Below, piece after piece: positions 57,333-64,000 of a DNA stretch of 64,000 bases. The translations under genes and the position numbers were made by a program. Origin of the DNA: Halomonas getboli (GTDB lineage Bacteria; Pseudomonadota; Gammaproteobacteria; Pseudomonadales; Halomonadaceae); assembly GCF_023094245.1 (NCBI RefSeq), contig NZ_JALMEW010000004.1, forward strand, positions 248,001 through 312,000. The letters run 5' to 3'. The notes beneath the pieces are model-generated. The model was not told where the DNA came from. It did not search any database and was given only the letters and a program-made list of their open reading frames with translations. How positions within the stretch are numbered: position 1 is the stretch's first letter; each line of letters begins with the position of its first letter.

Positions 57333-58646
57333 TCAGTCGAAGTAGCCGGCGCGTTCCATGGTGCGACGGGTGGCGCGCTGGGCGGCCTGCAGGGCCTGCT
57401 CGATCGTGGTCTCGCCGGTCAGCGCCGAGGCCACCATCTGGCCGACCTGGGTGCCGACCGACTGGAACTCGGGAATGCCCACGAACTGCACGCCGACGTA
57501 GGGGTTCGGTTCCAGGCTCGAATCCCGCGGATCGGCGCCCTGAATGGCGTCGAGCACGAAGCCGGCGAACGGCGCGGCCTGTTGATACTCGGGATTCTCG
57601 TAGGTGGAAACGCGGGTTCCGGGCGGCACGCTGGTCCAGCCTTCACGCTCGCCGACCAGCTCGACGTAGTCCTGCGACGTCGCCCAGGTGATGAACTCAC
57701 GGGCAGCGTCCTTGGCATCTGACGAGGCGGGAATCGCCAGCGCCCAGGACCACAGCCAGTGCGAGCCCTTGGGCGTCTCGGCTACCGGCGCCGGGGCGAA
57801 GCCCAGCTGGTCGGCCACGGTCGATTCCTCGGGGTTGTAGAGCTTGCCCGCCGCCGAGGTGGCATCGACCCACATGGCGCAGTTGCCGCGCGAGAACAGC
57901 GCCAGGTTCTCGTTGAATCCGTTGGAGCTGGCCCCGGGCGGGCCGTAGCTGTCGAGCAGGTCGACGTAGAAGGAGATCGCCTCCTGCCAGGCCGGCGAGT
58001 CGATCTGCGGCTCCCAGTCCATGTCGAACCAGCGACCGCCGAAGGTGTTCACCAGGGTCGAGACGAAGGCCATGTTCTCGCCCCAGCCCGGCTTGCCGCG
58101 CAAGCAAATGCCGTAGGTCTCGTTGTCCGGGTCGTTGAGTTCGGCGGCCCAGTCATGGACCTGCTGCCAGGTCGGCTGCTCGGGCATCTCGATGCCGGCC
58201 TGCTCGAACAGGTCCTTGCGGTAGTAGAGCATCGAGCTCTCGGCATAGAACGGCAGGGCGTTGAGGACGCCGTCGTCGTCGCTCAGCCCGTCGCGCACCG
58301 ACTTCAGCAGATCGTCGGCCTGATAGGACGCGGGCAGGTCGTCGAGCGGCGTCAGCCAGCCGCGCTCGGCCCAGATCGGTACCTCGTAGGTGCCGATGGT
58401 CATCACGTCGAACTGGCCGCCACCGGTGGCGATATCGGTGGTCATGCGCTGGCGCAGCACGTTCTCCTCGAGCACCACCCAGTCCAGGGTGATGTCCGGA
58501 TGAGACTGCTCGAAGGCATCGCTCAGGCTCTGCATGATCACCATGTCGTTGTTGTTGACGGTGGCCACAGTGATCGTCTCGGCCTGGGCCGCGGTGGCCG
58601 CCAGGGCGGCCACGCCGGCAAGGGGAAAGGCGCGTGAAAGGGGCAT
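57333..58646 (-). CDS. mtlE: Polyol ABC transporter substrate-binding protein
   Basis: Periplasmic receptor of the mannitol/sorbitol importer. 437 residues: signal peptide FPLAGVAALAATAAQAE (cleaved near residue 21), then a type 1 solute-binding fold beginning TITVATVNNNDMVIMQSLSD, with PFYAESSMLYYRKDLFEQAG and SHWLWSWALAIPASS as in MtlE/SmoE. GAGGAG lies 8 bases before ATG. First gene of the transport operon; SorC-type operators lie upstream. Confidence 0.94.
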   Translation of the reverse strand: MPLSRAFPLAGVAALAATAAQAETITVATVNNNDMVIMQSLSDAFEQSHPDITLDWVVLEENVLRQRMTTDIATGGGQFDVMTIGTYEVPIWAERGWLTPLDDLPASYQADDLLKSVRDGLSDDDGVLNALPFYAESSMLYYRKDLFEQAGIEMPEQPTWQQVHDWAAELNDPDNETYGICLRGKPGWGENMAFVSTLVNTFGGRWFDMDWEPQIDSPAWQEAISFYVDLLDSYGPPGASSNGFNENLALFSRGNCAMWVDATSAAGKLYNPEESTVADQLGFAPAPVAETPKGSHWLWSWALAIPASSDAKDAAREFITWATSQDYVELVGEREGWTSVPPGTRVSTYENPEYQQAAPFAGFVLDAIQGADPRDSSLEPNPYVGVQFVGIPEFQSVGTQVGQMVASALTGETTIEQALQAAQRATRRTMERAGYFD

Positions 58647-58696
58647 GGCTGGCTCCTCTGATGAGGGACTTGTGTTGTTATGGACTCGCGATGCCG

Positions 58697-58734
58697 TTTT
58701 GATCATTAAAATCATCGCGTGATCAAATGATCGA
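58697..58734 (-). promoter_or_regulatory. SorC-type operator cluster at the mtlE promoter
   Basis: Contains TTGATCATT (58699-58707), then ATCATCGCG, then TGATCAAATGATCG (58720-58733): TGATC half-sites arranged as inverted repeats in an AT-rich stretch 51-87 bp before the mtlE ATG. The same TGATC-n6-GATCA design is found beside the regulator gene at 59851-59866, which supports it as the SorC-family binding site. Confidence 0.7.
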
Positions 58735-58863
58735 ATAGTGCCCCGAAAAAAGCAAAGACACGCGGCTTAGACTTTAGGGCAAGGGCGCGCCGAACACCGT
58801 CGACGACGTCGAGCGGCGGCGCGGAAACACACGGGAGGGAAGCGCGACGGCGATGCCGTTGCG

Positions 58864-59850
58864 CTAGCGAGAGGCCATCTCGCTCTCGACGATGTAGCGG
58901 GCGGCGTGCTCGTCGGTGACCAGGCCCTTGAGCCAGCCGCCGCGCAGCGCGGCGAGGATCGCGGGCCCCTTGTCGCGCCCGCCGGCCAGCGCCACCAGGG
59001 TCTGCTCGCGGAACATCTCCAGCGGCAGGCTGGTGACCCGGCGGCTGGTGGAGCAGTCGACCAGCTCGCCCCGGGCGTTCATCGGCCAGCCGAGCAACTC
59101 GCCGACCGCACCGCCGGAGATCAGCTCGTCGAGCTCGGCCTCGCTGATGAAGTGGTCCTGGAACAGGGTCGCGCGACGATCGATGCGCCCCACGCCCACG
59201 AAGGCGGCCTCGGCCTGCCGGGCCACCTCGGTGATGGCCTTGAACAGCGTCTGCTCGCGCAGCGCCTCCTTCTCGGACACCGAGCCGGCGACCACCGGCG
59301 CGGGTAGCAGGAACCGCTCGCCGCCGGTCTTGTCGGCCAGGATCATCACGCCGTCATAGCGGTTGGCCGAGCCGTCGCGGGCCACGTTGCCGACCAGCGA
59401 CACGAAGCGATGCTGGGGGCGGTCGATGCGGCTGAGCGCCTCCACCGTGGCACGCACCGAGCGCCCGGTCCCCAGCGACAGGGTCAGCGGCTCGCTGCGG
59501 TCGATATAGCGGGCCAGGCGCTCGGCGGCGGCCACCGCCAGGTAGCGCGCTCCGCCGTCGCCCGGCTCGGCGTCGGCGGGCGCCACGTCGCAGAACGCCA
59601 GGCCGAAGCGGTCGCGGATCGCCTCGGCCAGGGCCATGCAGTGGGCGATCGGGTGGTCGACATGGACCTTGACCAGCCCCTCCTGACGGGCCAGCGCCAG
59701 CAGCCGCTGGACCCCGGGTCGCGAGACCCCCAGCTGGGCGGCGATCTCGTCCTGGGTACGGCCGCCAACATAGGACAGCCAGGCCGCTCGCGCGGCCTGA
59801 TCCAGCTTTACCTCGAACTTGTCCACCACTCGACACTTCCCGCTCGGCAT
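58864..59850 (-). CDS. SorC/DeoR-type polyol operon regulator
   Basis: 328 residues: N-terminal HTH (GGRTQDEIAAQLGVSRPGVQRLL) and a SorC sugar-binding domain (DRSEPLTLSLGTGRSVRATV, then RVTSLPLEMFREQTLVALAGGRDKG). Such regulators bind phosphorylated sugars or polyols and act as activators or repressors. ATG at 59850 abuts an operator; GTG at 59829, close to homologues that begin near DKFEVKLDQAARAAW, is an alternative. It lies upstream of, and co-oriented with, the mtl operon with 217 bp between them. Confidence 0.88.
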   Translation of the reverse strand: MPSGKCRVVDKFEVKLDQAARAAWLSYVGGRTQDEIAAQLGVSRPGVQRLLALARQEGLVKVHVDHPIAHCMALAEAIRDRFGLAFCDVAPADAEPGDGGARYLAVAAAERLARYIDRSEPLTLSLGTGRSVRATVEALSRIDRPQHRFVSLVGNVARDGSANRYDGVMILADKTGGERFLLPAPVVAGSVSEKEALREQTLFKAITEVARQAEAAFVGVGRIDRRATLFQDHFISEAELDELISGGAVGELLGWPMNARGELVDCSTSRRVTSLPLEMFREQTLVALAGGRDKGPAILAALRGGWLKGLVTDEHAARYIVESEMASR

Positions 59851-59866
59851 TGATCAACGGCGATCA
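59851..59866 (-). promoter_or_regulatory. SorC-type operator before the regulator gene
   Basis: TGATCAACGGCGATCA, an inverted repeat of TGATC with a 6-base centre (one mismatch at the edge), immediately before the regulator ATG. It matches the half-sites at 58697-58734, consistent with autoregulation. Confidence 0.65.
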
Positions 59867-59907
59867 TCGCAAGCCTGTGCCGCCGGTACAATGGCGCCCG
59901 GAGCGCC

Positions 59908-60915
59908 TCAGCGGGCCGCGCCCTGCCCCCCTGCCCCCGCGCGCCAGCGCATCCGCCGCGGCACCGCCCGCCGCCCCGGGGCACACTCGCCCCGGGCCGC
60001 GGCCAGCGCGCTGTCCAGCGTCGCTTCGGCCATGCGGTCGTGATCCTGCTCGGCGGAGTTGACCGCCACCGGCAGGAACTCCAGCAGCCGGCTGTCGCCA
60101 AAGGTCGCCAGGCGCAGCGATGCCGGCAGCCCGCCGGCCTCGAGCAGGGTGTCGAGCACGCCGTCGAACAGCGAATAGGACGCCGTGACCAGCGCGTCCG
60201 GCAGGCCGTGCTCGTCGATGACCCGACGCATCAGCCGCGCGCCCTCGGCGCGATCGTAGCGCTCGCCGGACAGCACCAGGGCCGCCGCCTCGCGCCCGGC
60301 CAGCGCCCGCTGGAAACCGCTGCGCCGCTCCTGAGTGATCGACAGCCAGGGCACCGCATCCAGCCACACCACCCGCGACATCTCGGGCGACAGCACCGAG
60401 GCGGCGAGCCGCTCGGCGGCCTCGGCGTCGTTGCTGACCACGCTGGCGAAGCGCTCGGCGTCGAAGCCGCGGTCGACGGCCACCACCGGCAGCCCCTCGG
60501 TCTGCAGCTCGGCGTAGAAGGGATCGTCCATGGGCAGGCTGCTGGCGGTGATCAGCACCTCGCAGCGCCGCGCGCGCAGCGCCAGCGCCAGGTCGCGCTC
60601 GACCTCCGGCCGGTCGTCGGAGCCGGCGATCAGCAGCTGGTAGCCCGCCTCCCGGGCGCCCCGCTCCAGCCGCTTGGCCAGCCGCGCGTAGGTCACGTTC
60701 TCCAGGTCGGGCACGATCAGCCCCAGGGTGCGGCTGGAGCCGCGGCGCAGCGCCGCCGCCTGGGGATCGACCCGATAGCGATGGTGTTCGACCACCGCCA
60801 TCACCCGGTCGACGGTGTCCTGGCTGATGCGTCGTTTCTCGGCCTGGCCGTTGATGACATAGCTGGCCGTGGTGCGCGATACCCCGGCCAGTCGAGCGAT
60901 TTCCGCGAGCGTCAT
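59908..60915 (-). CDS. cra: Catabolite repressor/activator Cra (FruR)
   Basis: 335-residue LacI-family regulator closely similar in pattern to E. coli Cra: HTH LAEIARLAGVSRTTASYVING (residues 3-23, two words of it identical in E. coli), then GLIVPDLENVTYARLAKRLE and LATFGDSRLLEFLPVAV. It answers to fructose-1-phosphate and controls fru genes and central carbon flux. ATG at 60915 fits; longer in-frame codons run upstream. Divergent from fruB with one clear operator between. The C-terminal 40 residues are Arg/Ala-rich and unlike E. coli. Confidence 0.93.
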   Translation of the reverse strand: MTLAEIARLAGVSRTTASYVINGQAEKRRISQDTVDRVMAVVEHHRYRVDPQAAALRRGSSRTLGLIVPDLENVTYARLAKRLERGAREAGYQLLIAGSDDRPEVERDLALALRARRCEVLITASSLPMDDPFYAELQTEGLPVVAVDRGFDAERFASVVSNDAEAAERLAASVLSPEMSRVVWLDAVPWLSITQERRSGFQRALAGREAAALVLSGERYDRAEGARLMRRVIDEHGLPDALVTASYSLFDGVLDTLLEAGGLPASLRLATFGDSRLLEFLPVAVNSAEQDHDRMAEATLDSALAAARGECAPGRRAVPRRMRWRAGAGGQGAAR

Positions 60916-61036
60916 GGATCCCCCCTGAACTGGACGTGGCATTCTACGCGGGAGCGCCGCGCCACCATCCCCTGCCAAAGTCGTAGGCGTTAAGACTTGC
61001 CAAGCCGGATCAAGCATTCCAGCATTCGTCCTATCG

Positions 61037-61056
61037 AAGGTGACACGATTCACCTT
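61037..61056 (+). promoter_or_regulatory. Cra/FruR operator before fruB
   Basis: AAGGTGACACGATTCACCTT: palindrome with arms AAGGTGA/TCACCTT; its centre TGACACGATTCA matches the Cra consensus TGAAACGATTCA at 11 of 12. It lies 76 bp before fruB and 122 bp before cra. Expected to be released by fructose-1-phosphate. Confidence 0.85.
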
Positions 61057-61131
61057 ACCCGCACAAGCCACCGCTACGCCCCGGGAACCATGGAATGGCC
61101 CGGCGTCGCCCCCGACGAACCGGAGACATCG

Positions 61132-64000
61132 ATGTTGACCCTACGCCAGGATGACGTCCTGCTCGGCTGCCGGGCCGAGCACTGGCGCGATGCGCTGGAT
61201 CAGGCCGCCGAATCGCTGCACGCCGCCGGGCTGGTCGCCCCCGAGTATCGCGACGGCCTCCACGCCCGGGAGGCGCAGTCCTCGACCTTCCTCGGCAACG
61301 CCATCGCCATCCCCCACGGCACCCCGGAGAGCCGCGAGCACGTGCGCGCCACCGGCGTGCGCGTGCTGCAGTTCCCCGAGGGCATCGAGTGGCACGACGG
61401 CCAACGCGTCCACGTGCTGGTGACCATCGCCGCCCAGAGCGACGAGCACCTGGACATCCTGCGCCAGCTGACCCACGTGCTCGACCAGGACGGCATCGCC
61501 GAGCGCCTGGCCGGCGCCGAGCGCGCCGCCGAGATCGCCGAGCTGCTGTCGAAGGCGGTGGTCGAGGCCCGGCTGGACGCCGACACCCTGTGCCTCGGCT
61601 TCCCCGCCCGCGACCATCACGAGCTGGCGCTGGCCGGCGCCGCCCGGCTGCGCCAGGCCGATTGCGTCGACGCCGCCTTCGTCGCCGCCGTGGCCGAGGC
61701 CGCCCCGCGCGCCCTGGGCCGCGGCCTGTGGCTGGTAACCAGCGACCGCGGCGTCGGCGTGCCGGCGCTGGCGCTGGCGACCCCGGCCGAGCCGCTGCAG
61801 GCCGATGGCGCCCCGGTGCAGGGCGTGTTCTGCCTGGCGGCCCAGGGCCAGGCCCACCGCGGCCTGCTCGAGCGCATCCTGGCGCTGCTCGAGAGCGACG
61901 CCCCCGAGACCCTGCACCGGCTCGACGCCGACGCCCTGCTGGCGCGGCTGGCCGGCGAGTCTGCCGCCGCCAGCCAGCGCCTGGCCACGGTGCTCAACGC
62001 CCACGGCCTGCACGCCCGCCCGGCCAAGCAGCTGGTCCAGGTCGCCCGCGCCCAGGGCACCGCGGTCCGCGTCCGCCTGGCCGAGGGCGGCAGCGAGGCC
62101 GTCTCGGCCGCCAGCCTGACCAAGGTCATCAACCTCGGCGCCCGCCGCGGCCAGCAGCTGATCTTCACCGCCGAGGGCGACACCGCCGAGGCCGCCCTGG
62201 ACGCGATCTGCCGGGCCGTGGAGGACGGCCTCGGCGAGCACGTCGAGCCCTTCGACGCCTACCGCGAGCCGGTGGCCACGGAGCCGGAAAACGCCCCGGC
62301 GCTGGAGCCGCTGGCCGACGACGTCGCCCACCCGGCGGTGGCCGCCTCGCCGGGCCTGGCCATCGCCCCGGCCTTCGTGCTGACCACGCCGAGCTTCGAC
62401 TATCCGGCCCGCGCCGCCGACCCGGCCGCCGAGCGTCGCCGCCTGAGTGAGGCCATCCGCGAGGGCGGCGAGCAGCTCGAGGCGCTGATCCAGCACGCCC
62501 GCGGCGGCGAGGTCTCGCAGATCCTGTCGATGCACGAGGAGATGCTCGGCGACCCGGAACTCCACCAGGCCGCCCGCGAGGGCATCGACGAGGGCGCCTC
62601 CGCCGAGGCCGCCTGGTGGGAGGCCATCGACACCGCCGCCCAGGCCCAGGAGCGCCTGGCCGACAAGCTGCTCGCCGAGCGCGCCGCCGACCTGCGCGAC
62701 GTCGGCCGCCGGGTGCTGGGCATCCTGTGCCGGGTCGAGCTGCCCGAACCGCCGGATCATCCCTACATCCTGGTCACCGACGACATCGGCCCGTCCGACG
62801 TGGCGCGCCTCGACACCAGCCGCGTGCGCGGCCTGCTGACCGCCCGCGGCGGCGCCACCGCCCACAGCGCCATCCTGGCCCGGGCGCTGGGCATCCCCGC
62901 CGTGGTCGGCGCCGGCGAGCGCATCCTGCTGCTCGACAATGGCACCGAGCTGATCCTCGACGGCGAGCGCGGCCGGGTGACCCCGGCTCCCGCCGCCGAG
63001 CGCCGCCAGGCCGCCGAGCAGCGCCTGGAAGAGCGCCGCCGCCGCGAGGCCGAGGCCTGGGAGGCCCGCTTCGAGCCGGCCCGGACCCGCGACGGCCATC
63101 GCGTCGAAGTGGCCTCGAACCTCGGCAACACCGCCCACGCCGCCGATGCCGTGGAGCGCGGCGCCGAGGGCGTCGGCCTGCTGCGCACCGAGTTCGTGTT
63201 CATGGCCCACGCCTCGCTGCCGGACCTCGAGACCCAGATCGGCGAATACCGCGAGGCCCTCGACGCCCTCGACGGCCGCCCGCTGGTGGCCCGCACCCTG
63301 GACGTGGGCGGCGACAAGCCGCTGCCCTACTGGCCGGTGCCCCAGGAGAGCAACCCCTTCCTCGGCCTGCGCGGCATCCGCCTGGCGCTGACCCGACCCG
63401 AGGTGCTCGAGACCCAGCTCCGCGCGCTGCTGATGGCCGCCGCGCCCTCGGCCGAGCCGAAGCGCGACGCCCGGCCGCTGCGCATCATGCTGCCGATGGT
63501 CAAGGACGTGGCCGAGTTCCGCGCCGCCCGCGCCATCCTCGACCGGCTGCTCGCGGAGCTGCCGGTCGGCGAGCGCAGCGACGACGTCCAGCTCGGGGTG
63601 ATGATCGAGGTGCCCTCCAGCGCCCTGCTGGCGCCGACCCTGGCCGCCGAGGTCGACTTCTTCTCGGTCGGCACCAACGACCTGACCCAGTACACCCTGG
63701 CCATCGACCGTGACCATCCCGAGCTCTCGGCCCAGGCCGACGGCCTGCACCCGTCGGTGCTGCGACTGATCGAGATGACCGTGGCCGCGGCCCACGCCGA
63801 GGGCAAGTGGGTCGGGGTGTGCGGCGAGCTGGCCAGCGACGCCACCGCGGTGCCGGTGCTGGTCGGCCTCGGCGTCGACGAGCTCTCGGTCAGCGCCCGC
63901 CAGGTGCCGCTGGTCAAGGCCCGGCTGCGCGAGTTCGACCTCGACGAGGCCCGCGGCCAGGCCGCGCTGGCGCTGGCCCAGGCCACCGGCGAGGCGGTCC
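61132..64000 (+). CDS. fruB: Fused fructose PTS protein FruB (EIIA-HPr-EI), partial
   Basis: At least 956 residues, running off the right edge with no stop. Three PTS domains in order: EIIA-Fru (residues about 1-150, active His62 in AIAIPHGTPES), HPr-like domain (about 285-370, active His294 in HGLHARPAKQLVQ), and enzyme I (about 400 onward, active His578 in GGATAHSAILARALGIPAV, then LLRTEFVFMAH, VMIEVPSSAL and VCGELASDATAV). It is a self-contained phosphate relay from PEP to EIIBC-Fru, which with FruK should follow. Divergent from cra; no frameshift was seen. Confidence 0.94.
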   Translation, partial: MLTLRQDDVLLGCRAEHWRDALDQAAESLHAAGLVAPEYRDGLHAREAQSSTFLGNAIAIPHGTPESREHVRATGVRVLQFPEGIEWHDGQRVHVLVTIAAQSDEHLDILRQLTHVLDQDGIAERLAGAERAAEIAELLSKAVVEARLDADTLCLGFPARDHHELALAGAARLRQADCVDAAFVAAVAEAAPRALGRGLWLVTSDRGVGVPALALATPAEPLQADGAPVQGVFCLAAQGQAHRGLLERILALLESDAPETLHRLDADALLARLAGESAAASQRLATVLNAHGLHARPAKQLVQVARAQGTAVRVRLAEGGSEAVSAASLTKVINLGARRGQQLIFTAEGDTAEAALDAICRAVEDGLGEHVEPFDAYREPVATEPENAPALEPLADDVAHPAVAASPGLAIAPAFVLTTPSFDYPARAADPAAERRRLSEAIREGGEQLEALIQHARGGEVSQILSMHEEMLGDPELHQAAREGIDEGASAEAAWWEAIDTAAQAQERLADKLLAERAADLRDVGRRVLGILCRVELPEPPDHPYILVTDDIGPSDVARLDTSRVRGLLTARGGATAHSAILARALGIPAVVGAGERILLLDNGTELILDGERGRVTPAPAAERRQAAEQRLEERRRREAEAWEARFEPARTRDGHRVEVASNLGNTAHAADAVERGAEGVGLLRTEFVFMAHASLPDLETQIGEYREALDALDGRPLVARTLDVGGDKPLPYWPVPQESNPFLGLRGIRLALTRPEVLETQLRALLMAAAPSAEPKRDARPLRIMLPMVKDVAEFRAARAILDRLLAELPVGERSDDVQLGVMIEVPSSALLAPTLAAEVDFFSVGTNDLTQYTLAIDRDHPELSAQADGLHPSVLRLIEMTVAAAHAEGKWVGVCGELASDATAVPVLVGLGVDELSVSARQVPLVKARLREFDLDEARGQAALALAQATGEAV

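Noticed and set aside
61141..63795. An 884-codon open frame on the minus strand
   Set aside because: It mirrors fruB, whose PTS motifs on the plus strand are unmistakable; the antisense product is Gly/Ala/Gln-rich and matches nothing.
61132..64000. Possible frameshift in fruB because it spans a long GC-rich region
   Set aside because: Translation runs through EIIA, HPr and enzyme I motifs in one frame to the window edge.

Overview
The window looks like about 64 kb of chromosome from a halophilic gammaproteobacterium of the Halomonadaceae (Halomonas type). This rests on very high GC, the nrdR-ribD-ribB-ribH-nusB-thiL-pgpA and ftsB-ispD-ispF-truD-surE-pcm-nlpD-rpoS gene orders, an Entner-Doudoroff edd-glk block, and protein sequences closest in style to Pseudomonas and Halomonas. 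No rRNA, tRNA, CRISPR array, insertion sequence or prophage was seen. The assignment is an inference from gene content, not a database match.

Layout. (1) 1-6945, minus strand: a tightly overlapping cofactor and housekeeping operon (nrdR, ribD, a RibB fused to a degenerate RibA domain, ribH, nusB, thiL, pgpA, a DUF945 protein, then a gene cut by the window edge). (2) 7068-12760: a DsbG-like thiol protein, then a sulfide-handling operon on the minus strand (MBL persulfide dioxygenase, type II sulfide:quinone oxidoreductase, SulP anion transporter, split YeeE/YedE pair) behind an AT-rich promoter with two adjacent palindromes. (3) 12826-30250: mixed housekeeping and envelope genes (beta-CASP hydrolase, FlgO-like lipoprotein, orphan MotB/OmpA protein, glyA, polyphosphate:AMP phosphotransferase, lipoprotein-type ABC exporter, tesA, EamA, SelW-like protein, MFS, short LOV photoreceptor, ettA). 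(4) 30358-42462: DUF2254, lpxL, alr, then rpoS-nlpD-popT-pcm-surE-truD-ispF-ispD-ftsB and a PGBP/GNAT protein. (5) 42570-48876, plus strand: edd, glk, hexose-6-P mutarotase, aldo-keto reductase, fructokinase. (6) 48958-59866, minus strand: a complete polyol (mannitol/sorbitol) uptake and catabolism operon with a SorC-type regulator. (7) 59908-64000: a Cra/FruR regulator divergent from fruB, a fused fructose PTS protein that runs off the window.

The carbohydrate block works as one unit. Polyols enter through MtlEFGK and are oxidised by MtlD and an SDR dehydrogenase to fructose or xylulose. These are phosphorylated by XylB, fructokinase and perhaps the FrcK-like kinase, and carbon is then sent through glucose-6-phosphate and the Entner-Doudoroff pathway. 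External fructose has a separate PTS entrance. Candidate HexR, Cra and SorC operators lie at the expected promoters.

The least explained structures are non-coding. A structured repeat of about 175 bp occurs twice (24601-24776 and 44626-44795), and its paired arms differ by compensatory substitutions, so the fold itself seems conserved. A second, unrelated long palindromic element (52663-52804) sits inside the polyol operon, with a possible remnant near 12.8 kb. The glk leader is duplicated and carries a 23-codon upstream ORF.
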